Shown: positions 17,160 to 25,553, numbered from the stretch's first letter. The stretch: DNA of 38,613 bases from Methylotenera_A sp031399315 (GCA_031399315.1 JANNOS010000043.1:1-38613); one strand, 5' to 3'. The notes: generated by a model from the letters alone, not told the origin. Numbers and translations are program-made.

Positions 17160-17975
17160 TCAACCTACAGCAGACTTTTCTGCAGCTAAGCGTTTTTGAA
17201 ATTTTTGACTTTTAAATTTACTGTATAGTGATTTCGCACGCGCATCTACTTGCATCCAAAACACTGCCGATTGTGGCAAATAATATTGTCTAAATAAAGT
17301 CCAATCTTCATCAGAAAAACCACTATCCATAGCCGAAAACATGAGGCCTGCTATGTCTTTCATTACCGCACCGCTATTAGACTTTTGACCTTGCAACATG
17401 CGATGCAAATCAATTAAATACAAGTTCAGGCTCTCATTTTCTAAATCTTGTTGTTTAATCACAAAGTGACACAAATAAAAATCGCGATGGCACAAACCTG
17501 CCGCATGCAATTTTGCCGCCAACAGCGCGATTGCGATGATCAGTTTTCGTTTAAATGCTGCGTCTGGTGGATTTTTTTTCCAATCTGCGCAAAGGTCTTC
17601 TAGTGAAATAATCTCGCCTAAATCTTCTGTCATGACGAAAGACCGCATAGATGCTGGGTTACAGCCACGTTGGCCGTAAGCCACTAGTGGCGTGGTGGTA
17701 ATGCCAATCTCAGTTAACTTTTGTATGGCGCGCACTTCAGTCATCGCGCCTAAAATCGGTAGTTTTAAGCTCAATAGGTTTTTAAAAACCTCACCCCAAC
17801 CCACACCAAAATGCTGTTTGATGAAGTAATTTTGCCCGCCAATTTCTATGCGCATGGTTTTGCGTCCAGGCACATCGCGAAACGCTTTACCACTCAATTG
17901 CATCATCGCTTCGAACATATCGCCTTTTAGACGCGCTGCAATAGCCTCTGGCACATAAATCAGTTGCTTAGACAT
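17160..17975 (-). CDS. waaP: LPS core heptose(I) kinase WaaP
   Basis: This 271-residue kinase phosphorylates the first inner-core heptose of LPS. Lys53 (YFIKQHFG) fits the ATP-binding lysine. The catalytic loop CHRDFYLCHFVI carries Asp165, and LIDLHRM carries Asp189; both are the WaaP/RfaP signatures. The length matches the family. Its start overlaps the end of waaG by 8 bases, which implies translational coupling. Core phosphate groups are important for outer-membrane stability in pseudomonads and enterics. The gene ends 21 bases from the convergent acyltransferase gene, with no clear terminator between them. Confidence 0.94.
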   Translation of the reverse strand: MSKQLIYVPEAIAARLKGDMFEAMMQLSGKAFRDVPGRKTMRIEIGGQNYFIKQHFGVGWGEVFKNLLSLKLPILGAMTEVRAIQKLTEIGITTTPLVAYGQRGCNPASMRSFVMTEDLGEIISLEDLCADWKKNPPDAAFKRKLIIAIALLAAKLHAAGLCHRDFYLCHFVIKQQDLENESLNLYLIDLHRMLQGQKSNSGAVMKDIAGLMFSAMDSGFSDEDWTLFRQYYLPQSAVFWMQVDARAKSLYSKFKSQKFQKRLAAEKSAVG

Positions 17976-19101
17976 GCTGTGCCTTCTTGGCTTCAGCCAA
18001 TCGAATCAAGATCTTGGCTTCTGCACTGCCATCATTTTCTTGCATGATTTTTTGCGCTTGCTTTAAGCCGTTATCTGCCCACATTTGCTTGTATTCGCTT
18101 GTGCGCATCTGTGCAAACAGCACATTAAAATTGGCTTGCTCAAATGGCATTTCGCATATTAGGCCAGCATTAGCTTCACGCACATAATGCGCATAGCCGC
18201 AGCTTGCCGTTACTAGCATGGGCGTGGCGCTGGCCATACCTTCCAAAATTACCAGCCCAGTATTTTCTCGGTAAGCTGGGTGAATGCATACATCGGCACC
18301 TTGCATCAGTTGTGGGATATCTGGCCGACCCTTTGAAATCACTACGCTGTCCGCCACACCTAATTTTTTTGCCAATTTGGTAAATTGTTTAGGGTTGTCT
18401 TGGCCTACAGCAACCAATTTTGTAGTCGCGCGCAGCGCATCTGGCAATGCACTTAACGCTAAAATTGCCCGATCTAAACCTTTCATGGCAAAGCCAGACC
18501 CTGTCAACAAATAGACGAAATCGCCTTCAGAAAAATTAAATTGTTGCCGCAAATAAGCGCGCATGTCTGCTTTGGGCTTTAAGGCGAAACGCTCAGGCAA
18601 CAGACTGGGTGGAATATAATGGAACCTGGCGTCTTGCGTACCATACCAGCGTTGGAAATGGGGCTTCTCAGCCAACGAAACGGCTAAAATATCGGTGCTG
18701 GAATCGCTAGAAAACACGGCTTTTTCACAAGCAGCAAACCACTTAAATCGCGGCAAAATGCGATACAAAAAACTGCGTTGCTGATGTGCCCGCTCAATAA
18801 AACAAGGGTCGGCGGCAAAGTGCGCATCCAAGCCCGCCATGCGGTTATAGCCAAAAATATAATCGAAACTCTCAGTTTTTAAAAAAGTTGCGTCTATAAA
18901 TTTTTGATAACGCTGGTAATTGAATAGACCTGTTTGTGGCAGCACGTGCACTTTAATGCCTGCAGGTGCTTCGCCCTGCCAGCTCATGGTAAACACTTCT
19001 ACAGCGTGACCACGTTTCAGCAGCTCATTCGCTGTGCGCAGCATATCGCGCTGCATGCCACCAAATGGGAAGTATTTAAAAATAATAAAGGCGAACTTCA
19101 T
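17968..19101 (-). CDS. waaG: LPS core glycosyltransferase WaaG (GT4)
   Basis: This 377-residue GT-B enzyme has the WaaG opening KFAFIIFKYFPFGGMQRDM and the C-terminal EX7E motif in ENTGLVILE, with GSGFAMKGLDRAI starting the donor domain. WaaG adds the first outer-core hexose, usually glucose, to heptose II at the inner face of the membrane. It is the first gene of the waaG-waaP unit and is divergent from waaC. The 59-base gap between the two start codons contains a perfect 10-base inverted repeat. Donor identity in this organism is not certain. Confidence 0.93.
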   Translation of the reverse strand: MKFAFIIFKYFPFGGMQRDMLRTANELLKRGHAVEVFTMSWQGEAPAGIKVHVLPQTGLFNYQRYQKFIDATFLKTESFDYIFGYNRMAGLDAHFAADPCFIERAHQQRSFLYRILPRFKWFAACEKAVFSSDSSTDILAVSLAEKPHFQRWYGTQDARFHYIPPSLLPERFALKPKADMRAYLRQQFNFSEGDFVYLLTGSGFAMKGLDRAILALSALPDALRATTKLVAVGQDNPKQFTKLAKKLGVADSVVISKGRPDIPQLMQGADVCIHPAYRENTGLVILEGMASATPMLVTASCGYAHYVREANAGLICEMPFEQANFNVLFAQMRTSEYKQMWADNGLKQAQKIMQENDGSAEAKILIRLAEAKKAQHV

Positions 19102-19111
19102 GACTTATTAG

Positions 19112-19136
19112 ACGTTTTTCAATACATGAAAAACGT
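19112..19136. promoter_or_regulatory. Perfect 10-base inverted repeat between waaG and waaC
   Basis: ACGTTTTTCA (19112-19121) and TGAAAAACGT (19127-19136) are exact reverse complements separated by 5 bases. They sit in the middle of the 59 bases that must hold both divergent promoters. A dimeric regulator site is the simplest reading; an RNA hairpin in the waaC leader is the alternative. Confidence 0.6.
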
Positions 19137-19160
19137 TAATTGTATGCGAAAATGTGGGTT

Positions 19161-20132
19161 ATGCCGCGTATTCTACTAGTTAAAACTTCTTCGCTGGGCG
19201 ATGTCATCCACAATTTACCGGTGGTGAACGATATTTTGCAGCATTTCCCACAAGCGCATATTGACTGGCTGGTAGAGGAATCCTTTGCCGATATTCCACA
19301 CTTACATACTGGCATAAGCAATGTATTTACACTGGCTTTTCGGCGTTGGCGCAAGCAGCCATTTAGTCGTAAGACTTGGACAGAGATTGCTGCATTTAAG
19401 CAGTTAATCCAGCAGAATCAATACGATGCCATTATCGACACGCAAGGGCTGCTTAAAAGTGCACTGGCTCTGCGTTACGCACACGGCACAAAGCATGGTT
19501 ACGATAAACAGTCCATCCGTGAGCCACTTGCCAGTTACTTTTACGATAAAACCTATGCGATTTCTTATCAACAACATGCAGTAATGCGCAACCGTGCGCT
19601 TTGTGCGTTAAGTTTAGGCTATGCAATTCCAACCGATGCGCCTGATTACGGCATGCCTACAGACCGCATGGCCATTCATCCACATACCAGTGATTTGCAG
19701 TCTGATTATATGATTGCCTTGCACGGCACCAGCCGTGATAGCAAGTTGTGGCCAGTAGCGCATTGGGTAGCATTAGGCAAGCAACTCGCGCTGCAAAACT
19801 TGAACATGGTATTGCCTTGGGCTAGCGACGCTGAACACGCACGTGCGACAATCATTTCTAAACAATTATCCAACGCGATTGTGCTGCCCAAGCTCGGCAT
19901 TACTGCGCTTGCAGGCGTAATTGCAAATGCCAAAGCGGCTGTTGGTGTCGACACAGGTTTATCGCACCTTGCCGCCGCGCTGAATATTCCTACCGTTGCC
20001 ATTTATACGGATACCAACCCTGCACTGACGGGCGTGCTGGCTAGCAAGTTCGCGCCCGCCATCAACTTGGGCGGCATTCATCAAACGCCCTCGGTAGAGG
20101 ACGTTTTAGGCGCTTTAAAACCCTATATTTAA
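19161..20132 (+). CDS. waaC: LPS heptosyltransferase I
   Basis: This GT9 enzyme adds the first L-glycero-D-manno-heptose to Kdo2-lipid A. It shows the typical start PRILLVKTSSLGDVIHNLP, an ADP-heptose-binding block GVDTGLSHLAAALNIPTVAIY near the C terminus, and the family length (323 residues). I chose the ATG at 19161 because the conserved N terminus begins there; a TTG at 19140 and an ATG at 19152 only add unlike residues, and 19140 would run out of the inverted repeat. It is followed by a hairpin at 20149-20187 and then the heat-shock genes. Confidence 0.93.
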   Translation: MPRILLVKTSSLGDVIHNLPVVNDILQHFPQAHIDWLVEESFADIPHLHTGISNVFTLAFRRWRKQPFSRKTWTEIAAFKQLIQQNQYDAIIDTQGLLKSALALRYAHGTKHGYDKQSIREPLASYFYDKTYAISYQQHAVMRNRALCALSLGYAIPTDAPDYGMPTDRMAIHPHTSDLQSDYMIALHGTSRDSKLWPVAHWVALGKQLALQNLNMVLPWASDAEHARATIISKQLSNAIVLPKLGITALAGVIANAKAAVGVDTGLSHLAAALNIPTVAIYTDTNPALTGVLASKFAPAINLGGIHQTPSVEDVLGALKPYI

Positions 20133-20148
20133 CCGCGCCTTAATTTAT

Positions 20149-20191
20149 ATGCCCTGCAGAGCTCATGAATATTGGCTTGCAGGGCATCATT
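20149..20191 (+). terminator. Probable terminator after waaC
   Basis: ATGCCCTGCA (20149-20158) pairs perfectly with TGCAGGGCAT (20178-20187) around a 19-base loop, followed by CATTTTG. The stem is strong but the T run is short and the loop is long. Confidence 0.6.
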
Positions 20192-20239
20192 TTGTTCTCG
20201 ACGATAGTTAGGCTGATACAAACAAATTAAAAACCAGCT

Positions 20240-20268
20240 CTTGAAATCAACTCCACTATCCCCATTTT
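20240..20268 (+). promoter_or_regulatory. Sigma-32 heat-shock promoter of grpE
   Basis: CTTGAAA (20240-20246) and CCCCATTTT (20260-20268) are separated by 13 bases, matching the sigma-32 consensus CTTGAAA-N11-16-CCCCATNT. The -10 region is also part of a small CCCCA/TGGGG hairpin (20260-20273). Confidence 0.88.
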
Positions 20269-20316
20269 TGGGGTAGTGTTATTAGACTTAAAACTAGAAA
20301 TTAATGGGAAAAACAC

Positions 20317-20829
20317 ATGCAAGTAGATGAAAAGAATCAAGACCTAGCGCAAGAAGCGCAGCCAGAAGTGGTGGCGGAACAAACCGCCGAAGATAAAATC
20401 ACGGCACTTGAAGCAGCACTAGAGGAAGCCAAAGCTAGTGTGCTTTACATAAAAGCAGAAGGTGAAAATATTCGCCGCCGCGCCATGGATGATATCGATA
20501 AGGCCCGTAAATTTGCGCTAGAAAAATTCTCTAACGAATTATTGGCCGTAAAAGATAGCTTAGACGCTGCTTTAAGCGTGGGCAACGCCGATGTAGAAAG
20601 CTACAAAAATGGCGTGGAACTGACGGTTAAACAACTAGGCGCAGTGTTCGAAAAATTTAATATTGCCGAAATCAACCCAGTTGGCGAGAAGTTTGACCCG
20701 AATAAACATCAAGCAATTTCGATGCTGGAAAACAGTGGCGAGCCAAATACCGTGACCAGCGTGCTACAAAAAGGCTACACGCTGAATGACCGCGTATTGA
20801 GGCCAGCATTAGTGATGGTAGCAAAATAA
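20317..20829 (+). CDS. grpE: Nucleotide exchange factor GrpE
   Basis: This 170-residue protein is the ADP-release factor for DnaK. It has an acidic, Gln-rich N-terminal tail, a long coiled-coil helix (from DKITALEAAL to about residue 65, including AEGENIRRRA), then the beta domain with PVGEKFDPNKHQAI and VLQKGYTLNDRVLRPALVMVAK at the end. Length and motifs are normal. GGGA lies 8 bases before the ATG. It sits behind a sigma-32 promoter and 130 bases upstream of dnaK. No hrcA gene or CIRCE-type inverted repeat is seen nearby, so control seems to be by sigma-32. Confidence 0.97.
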   Translation: MQVDEKNQDLAQEAQPEVVAEQTAEDKITALEAALEEAKASVLYIKAEGENIRRRAMDDIDKARKFALEKFSNELLAVKDSLDAALSVGNADVESYKNGVELTVKQLGAVFEKFNIAEINPVGEKFDPNKHQAISMLENSGEPNTVTSVLQKGYTLNDRVLRPALVMVAK

Positions 20830-20840
20830 ACTTTTAAAAA

Positions 20841-20867
20841 AATAGCCTTAATTATTGTAAGGCTATT
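20841..20867 (+). terminator. Hairpin between grpE and dnaK
   Basis: AATAGCCTTA (20841-20850) and TAAGGCTATT (20858-20867) form a perfect 10-base stem with a 7-base loop. No T run follows on the plus strand, so it may act as an attenuator or RNA-processing site. Its 3' end overlaps the -35 region of the dnaK promoter. Confidence 0.55.
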
Positions 20868-20894
20868 GAAAAGAGAAAAACTTACCCCACATTA
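20866..20894 (+). promoter_or_regulatory. Sigma-32-type promoter of dnaK
   Basis: TTGAAA (20866-20871) is followed after 13 bases by CCCCACATTA (20885-20894). The spacing equals that of the grpE promoter, and the -10 has one change (CCCCAC for CCCCAT). The leader to the dnaK ATG at 20960 would be about 60 bases. Confidence 0.75.
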
Positions 20895-20959
20895 AATTCA
20901 TACTTCAACTACATATACTGAGTTGATTAAATTTTAAAGATTGAATAAGGAAAAGTAAC

Positions 20960-22882
20960 ATGGGAAAAATTATTGGTATTGATTTAGGTACAACAAACTC
21001 TTGCGTCGCCGTGATGGAAGGCGGCAAGCCACGCGTGATTGAAAACGCAGAAGGCACACGCACCACGCCATCGATTATCGCCTATCAAGAAGATGGCGAA
21101 ATTTTAGCGGGCGCGCCAGCTAAGCGTCAAGCAGTGACCAACCCGAAAAATACACTGTATGCGGTGAAACGCCTGATTGGTCGCCGTTTCGAAGAAAAAG
21201 AAGTACAAAAAGACATCAAACTGATGCCTTACACCATTGCTAAAGCCGATAACGGTGACGCATGGGTAGAAGTGCGCGGCGTAAAAATGGCGCCACCGCA
21301 AATCTCGGCTGAAGTGTTGCGCAAAATGAAAAAAACCGCCGAAGATTATTTGGGCGAAGAAGTGACTGAAGCGGTGATTACCGTGCCAGCATACTTTAAC
21401 GATAGCCAACGCCAAGCCACTAAAGACGCAGGCCGTATTGCTGGTTTAGACGTAAAACGTATTATTAACGAGCCAACTGCGGCAGCACTTGCATTCGGCT
21501 TAGATAAACAAGAAGGTGACCGCAAAATTGCCGTGTATGACTTAGGAGGCGGTACGTTTGACGTGTCCATTATTGAAATCTCCAGCATTGATGGCGAGCA
21601 TCAATTTGAAGTACTTTCAACCAATGGTGATACATTTCTAGGTGGTGAAGACTTTGATAACCGCATCATCGACTTTTTAGCGGATGAGTTTAAAAAAGAA
21701 AATGGCCTAGATTTACGCAACGACTTATTGGCTAAACAACGCTTAAAAGAAGCCGCAGAAAAAGCCAAAATCGAATTATCTGGCGCGACACAAACCGAGG
21801 TGAATTTGCCTTACATTACTGCCGATGCCACTGGGCCGAAGCACTTGGTGGTGAAAATCACCCGTGCAAAATTAGAGTCTTTAGTAGACGATTTAATCGA
21901 ACGTACTATTAGTCCTTGTAAAACAGCCATTAAAGATGCGGGCGTAAAAATTGAAGATATTACTGACGTGATTTTGGTCGGTGGTCAAAGTCGCATGCCA
22001 AAAGTGCAAGAGAAAGTGCAAGAAATTTTTGGTAAAGAACCACGTAAAGACGTTAATCCTGATGAAGCTGTTGCCGTAGGCGCTGCGATTCAAGGTGGCG
22101 TGTTGCAAGGTGACGTAAAAGACGTGTTATTGCTTGATGTGACTCCGCTAAGCTTGGGTATTGAAACCATGGGCGGCGTGATGACGAAAATCATCAAGAA
22201 AAATACGACGATTCCTACTAAGGCTGCACAAACGTTCTCAACCGCTGAAGATAACCAAAACGCAGTGACGATTCAAGTGCTGCAAGGTGAGCGTGAAATG
22301 GCATCAGCCAACAAATCACTGGGCCAATTTAACTTAAGCGATATTCCGCCAGCGCCACGTGGCATGCCGCAAATTGAAGTAACATTTGACATTGACGCCA
22401 ACGGCATTATGCATGTAAGCGCCAAAGACAAAGCAACGGGTAAAGAAAATAAAATTACCATTAAAGCGAACTCTGGTTTGTCTGAAGCGGAAATTCAGCA
22501 AATGGAAGAAGATGCCATTAAATATGCGGATGAAGATAAAAAATACCGTGAGTTGGTGGATGCGCGTAACGCCGCAGATGGCATGGTGCACAGTGTGAAA
22601 AAATCACTGGCTGAACATGGCGATAAGTTAGATGAAGCTGAAAAAACGGCCATTGAAACTGCGTTGAAAGAGGTTGAAGAAGTGTTGCAAAGCGACGATA
22701 AAGACACCATTGAAGCCAAAACCAATGCGCTGACTGAAGCTGCGCAAAAACTGGGTGAAAAAGTGTACGCCGCAGAGCAAGCAGCAAACAATACGCAAAG
22801 CGCGCAGCCAGCTCAGGAAGGCGAAAAAACTGTCGATGGAGACGTGGTAGATGCAGAGTTTGAAGAAGTGAAAAAAGACTAA
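20960..22882 (+). CDS. dnaK: Chaperone DnaK (Hsp70)
   Basis: This 640-residue Hsp70 binds unfolded segments in an ATP-driven cycle with DnaJ and GrpE. The phosphate-binding GIDLGTTNS is at 6-14, DLGGGTFDVSI is near 195, and the substrate domain carries LLLDVTPLSLGIETMGG. The C-terminal tail is Gln/Ala-rich and ends EEVKKD. Length is the same as in other proteobacterial DnaK proteins. AAGGAAA precedes the ATG by 6 bases. The gene has its own sigma-32-type promoter as well as possible readthrough from grpE, and is followed by a hairpin before dnaJ. Confidence 0.99.
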   Translation: MGKIIGIDLGTTNSCVAVMEGGKPRVIENAEGTRTTPSIIAYQEDGEILAGAPAKRQAVTNPKNTLYAVKRLIGRRFEEKEVQKDIKLMPYTIAKADNGDAWVEVRGVKMAPPQISAEVLRKMKKTAEDYLGEEVTEAVITVPAYFNDSQRQATKDAGRIAGLDVKRIINEPTAAALAFGLDKQEGDRKIAVYDLGGGTFDVSIIEISSIDGEHQFEVLSTNGDTFLGGEDFDNRIIDFLADEFKKENGLDLRNDLLAKQRLKEAAEKAKIELSGATQTEVNLPYITADATGPKHLVVKITRAKLESLVDDLIERTISPCKTAIKDAGVKIEDITDVILVGGQSRMPKVQEKVQEIFGKEPRKDVNPDEAVAVGAAIQGGVLQGDVKDVLLLDVTPLSLGIETMGGVMTKIIKKNTTIPTKAAQTFSTAEDNQNAVTIQVLQGEREMASANKSLGQFNLSDIPPAPRGMPQIEVTFDIDANGIMHVSAKDKATGKENKITIKANSGLSEAEIQQMEEDAIKYADEDKKYRELVDARNAADGMVHSVKKSLAEHGDKLDEAEKTAIETALKEVEEVLQSDDKDTIEAKTNALTEAAQKLGEKVYAAEQAANNTQSAQPAQEGEKTVDGDVVDAEFEEVKKD

Positions 22883-22910
22883 TGCCGAGCGTTAGCAATT
22901 AGCCTGCAAG

Positions 22911-22939
22911 ACAAGAGCCACGACTATCGTGGCTTTTGT
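22911..22939 (+). terminator. Hairpin terminator or attenuator between dnaK and dnaJ
   Basis: AGCCACGA (22916-22923) and TCGTGGCT (22927-22934) pair around a 3-base loop, and the stem can extend outward to 22911 and 22939 with one G-T pair. A short T run at 22934-22937 lies within the extended stem. It probably lowers dnaJ expression relative to dnaK. Confidence 0.7.
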
Positions 22940-22953
22940 CTATGCTCTAACTT

Positions 22954-22987
22954 TAAAGCAATTGGATAGACCTAAAGTAATTGGATA
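22954..22987 (+). repeat. 15-base direct repeat in the dnaJ leader
   Basis: TAAAGCAATTGGATA (22954-22968) and TAAAGTAATTGGATA (22973-22987) differ by one base and are 19 bases apart. The second copy holds the GGA that precedes the dnaJ ATG, so the ribosome binding region appears to be duplicated. Confidence 0.8.
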
Positions 22988-22991
22988 AAAC

Positions 22992-24116
22992 ATGGCCGCA
23001 TCAAAAAGAGATTACTACGAAGTATTAGGTGTTAATAAAGACGCCACCGAAGAAGAAATTAAAAAATCTTATCGCAAACTTGCGATGAAGTACCACCCTG
23101 ACCGCAACCCAGATAACCCAAAAGCAGAGGAACAATTTAAAGAGGCGAAAGAAGCCTACGAAATGCTATCGGACGACCAAAAACGGGCGGCTTACGACTC
23201 ATACGGCCATGCCGGCGTAGAGCAAGGCGCAGGTGCGGGCGGCTTTGGCGCGGGTGGTTTTGGTGATGCGTTTGGCGATATCTTCGGCGATATCTTTGGT
23301 GGTGGCCGTGCAGGCGGGCAACGCAATAACGTATATCGTGGTGCAGATTTACGCTACAACATGGAAATTAGCCTAGAAGATGCAGCCAAAGGCACCGAGA
23401 CAAAAATCCGCATTCCTGTACAAAGCACCTGCGAAACCTGCAAAGGCTCTGGCGCGCGTGCAGGTACACAACCTGTGACCTGTACAACTTGTAATGGCCA
23501 CGGCCAAGTGCGCATGCAGCAAGGCTTTTTTTCGGTACAACAAACCTGCCCAAAATGTCATGGCAACGGCAAAATGGTAAAAGAGCCCTGCCCTACTTGT
23601 AATGGCGCTGGTCGAGTAAAACAGAACAAAACCTTGTCAGTTAAAATTCCTGCAGGCGTGGATGAAGGCGATAGAATTCGCTTAACTGGCGAAGGTGAAG
23701 CTGGCGTCAATGGTGGCCCAACGGGTGATTTATATGTAGTGGTTCACCTAAAACAACATGAGATATTTCAACGCGACGGCGGCAATTTACATTGCGAAAT
23801 GCCGATTAGCTTTACAACGGCTGCACTTGGTGGAGAGATTGAAGTGCCTACATTAGGCGGCTCTGCCAAAATGAAAATACCTGCAGAAACCCAAACAGGT
23901 GGTGTATTCAGGCTAAAAGGCAAAGGCATTAAACCACTACGTCAAAGTGACCACGGTGATTTAATGGTGCATGTAGTGGTAGAAACACCCGTAAAACTGA
24001 CTGAAAAACAGAAAGACCTGCTGCGTGAATTTGACATCAGCACCCAAGCAGACGCGGGCAAGCACAGCCCAAAAAACAAAAGCTGGGTAGATAAAGCGAA
24101 AGACTTCTTTGGTTAA
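22992..24116 (+). CDS. dnaJ: Chaperone DnaJ (Hsp40)
   Basis: This 374-residue type I Hsp40 has all parts in order. The J domain carries HPD at 35-37. A Gly/Phe-rich linker is at about 75-110. Four CxxCxGxG zinc motifs follow (CETCKGSG, CTTCNGHG, CPKCHGNG, CPTCNGAG), and then the C-terminal substrate-binding domains. It delivers substrates to DnaK and stimulates its ATPase. It is the last of the three heat-shock genes and is followed by a clear terminator. No separate sigma-32 site was found in the 109 bases before it, so it probably depends on readthrough past the hairpin at 22911-22939. Confidence 0.98.
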   Translation: MAASKRDYYEVLGVNKDATEEEIKKSYRKLAMKYHPDRNPDNPKAEEQFKEAKEAYEMLSDDQKRAAYDSYGHAGVEQGAGAGGFGAGGFGDAFGDIFGDIFGGGRAGGQRNNVYRGADLRYNMEISLEDAAKGTETKIRIPVQSTCETCKGSGARAGTQPVTCTTCNGHGQVRMQQGFFSVQQTCPKCHGNGKMVKEPCPTCNGAGRVKQNKTLSVKIPAGVDEGDRIRLTGEGEAGVNGGPTGDLYVVVHLKQHEIFQRDGGNLHCEMPISFTTAALGGEIEVPTLGGSAKMKIPAETQTGGVFRLKGKGIKPLRQSDHGDLMVHVVVETPVKLTEKQKDLLREFDISTQADAGKHSPKNKSWVDKAKDFFG

Positions 24117-24174
24117 GATGATATTTCTGCTTAACTAACATTTAAGGCTGAATTTTGATAGTATGTTATGCAAT

Positions 24175-24201
24175 AAAAAAGCGCACTCTGTGCGCTTTTT
24201 T
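24175..24201. terminator. Bidirectional terminator after dnaJ
   Basis: GCGCAC (24181-24186) and GTGCGC (24190-24195) form a stem with a 3-base loop, flanked by six A before and a T run after, so it can stop both dnaJ and the convergent gene at 24239-24673. Confidence 0.9.
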
Positions 24202-24238
24202 ATTTATGTATTTAGCTACCTTAGGTTTTGAAATTACA

Positions 24239-24673
24239 TTAAGTACGCCAAGGATGTTTCGGCATATTGCAAACGCCAGCAACATCGACACCCGCTTTTG
24301 CCACAATATGATCATTTTCAACTGAATCACCACTCACGCCAATAGCACCAACCAGCATACCTTCGTTGTCCACAATCGGCAGGCCACCTGGGAATGTAAT
24401 CAAGCCATCGTTAGAATGTTCAATGCCATAAAGTGGTTGGCCAGGCAATGACAGTTTGCCGATTTCGCCTGAAGGCATAGCAAAATGACAGGCTGTTTTT
24501 GCTTTTTTGATGGCAATATCAATGCTGCCCACCCAAGCGTCATCCATGCGGGTAAAGCTTTTTAGATTGCCGCCTGAATCTAAAATAGCAATGCACATTT
24601 TTACGCCTATCTGTTTCGATTTCTCTACGGCTTTATCTACAATTTGTTGTGCGAGTTCATAACTTACATGCAT
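24239..24673 (-). CDS. GlcG/HbpS-like (DUF336) protein
   Basis: This protein of about 144 residues belongs to the GlcG/HbpS family. It opens MHVSYELAQQIVDKAVEKSKQ, and has CIAILDSGGNLKSFTRMDDA, FPGGLPI and VGAIGVSGDSVENDHIVAKAG. Family members are small cytoplasmic or secreted oligomers; HbpS binds haem, while GlcG is found with glycolate genes, and the role here is unknown. I chose the ATG at 24673 because AAGGAAA lies about 7 bases before it; a longer frame from 24706 lacks such a site. It is a single gene, convergent with dnaJ. Confidence 0.85.
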   Translation of the reverse strand: MHVSYELAQQIVDKAVEKSKQIGVKMCIAILDSGGNLKSFTRMDDAWVGSIDIAIKKAKTACHFAMPSGEIGKLSLPGQPLYGIEHSNDGLITFPGGLPIVDNEGMLVGAIGVSGDSVENDHIVAKAGVDVAGVCNMPKHPWRT

Positions 24674-24983
24674 GTGAGTTTCCTTTATTGATGGGTAATC
24701 CGCCATACTAGCACATTAGCCCAGGCTCTTCTGTAGGCGATTGTGAAGCTAAGCATGTTGATTGTATACATTAAATATGACCTGCAGATGAACACTAAAC
24801 CCAAAGAACTTTCAAGCAAATTAGTTGTCAAAACTTTGTAATAATGATTTACGTGGGTGGGCGTTGACGCTTGCCATATGATTTTAAAAGAGTGATGTGA
24901 GACTGAATTAATAAGTTCTGCCTCTCTCCATTTGGCGGCATGCTACGCAACCTTTAATTAAGGTGCAATGGAGGAGAATGGTC
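24674..24983. other. Divergent intergenic region, no gene seen
   Basis: These 310 bases separate two divergent genes and should contain both promoters. I see no coding frame, RNA gene or convincing -35/-10 pair. The only clear signal is GGAGGAG at 24970-24976, the ribosome binding site of the next gene. Confidence 0.5.
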
Positions 24984-25490
24984 ATGAAACGCATGTATTT
25001 TTTAGTCCCCGGAATTGAAATCACCAAAAAAATTGTCGATGTTCTTTTGCTGGCGCGGGTTGACCAGCGGTATATTCATGTATTAGCTAAACGCGACACC
25101 CCACTGGAAGACCTGCCAGCAGCGTCATTTCTGCAAAAAAGCGATTTCGTGCCTGCACTAGAACGCGGCATGGTATTTGGCGGACTGACTGGCATACTAT
25201 TGGGGGTGTTTGTGATGGCATTTCCAGGCGAGTTAGTACTGAGTGGCGGCACGATTTTAGCGACGTTTCTAATTGGTACTGGCCTTGGCGCATGGATATC
25301 GAGCATGGTAGGCAGCAGTATCGCCAATAGCCAAATTACGCGGTTTGCGCCAGCCATTGAAGGCGGCAAGTTTTTGATGATGGTAGATGTGCCGCGCAGC
25401 CGTATTGAAAGCATTGAGCAACTGGTTAAAGAGCGCTATCCTCAAGCCATATGCGAGGGAACTGAGCCAACCAAGCCAGCTTTTCCTTGA
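24984..25490 (+). CDS. Small membrane protein of unknown function (DUF1269-like)
   Basis: This 168-residue protein begins MKRMYFLVPGIEITKK. It has two glycine-rich hydrophobic segments, around GGLTGILLGVFVMAF and ATFLIGTGLGAWISSMVG, between two soluble parts. The C-terminal soluble part, GKFLMMVDVPRSRIESIEQLV, looks like a small alpha-beta domain. The layout recalls DUF1269-type proteins, but I cannot name a function. The start at 24984 has GGAGGAG seven bases upstream; an in-frame GTG at 24963 would place that ribosome binding site inside the gene and is unlikely. It stands alone, followed by a noncoding stretch of 325 bases. Confidence 0.75.
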   Translation: MKRMYFLVPGIEITKKIVDVLLLARVDQRYIHVLAKRDTPLEDLPAASFLQKSDFVPALERGMVFGGLTGILLGVFVMAFPGELVLSGGTILATFLIGTGLGAWISSMVGSSIANSQITRFAPAIEGGKFLMMVDVPRSRIESIEQLVKERYPQAICEGTEPTKPAFP

Positions 25491-25553
25491 TTATTGCTAG
25501 GTTAATTTTAAGGCATGCCCTACGAACTAACTTCCATGCGACTTTCGCCTTCG

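Noticed and set aside
20133..20316. CIRCE/HrcA operator before grpE
   Set aside because: No TTAGCACTC-N9-GAGTGCTAA element is present; the heat-shock signal is of the sigma-32 type.
21104..22898. Several minus-strand frames of 60-126 codons inside dnaK
   Set aside because: They are opposite a fully conserved gene, have odd compositions (rich in His and Phe, or in Ser), and lack ribosome binding sites.
24674..24706. Longer start of the GlcG/HbpS-like protein
   Set aside because: The extra 11 residues are not family-like, and AAGGAAA points to the ATG at 24673.
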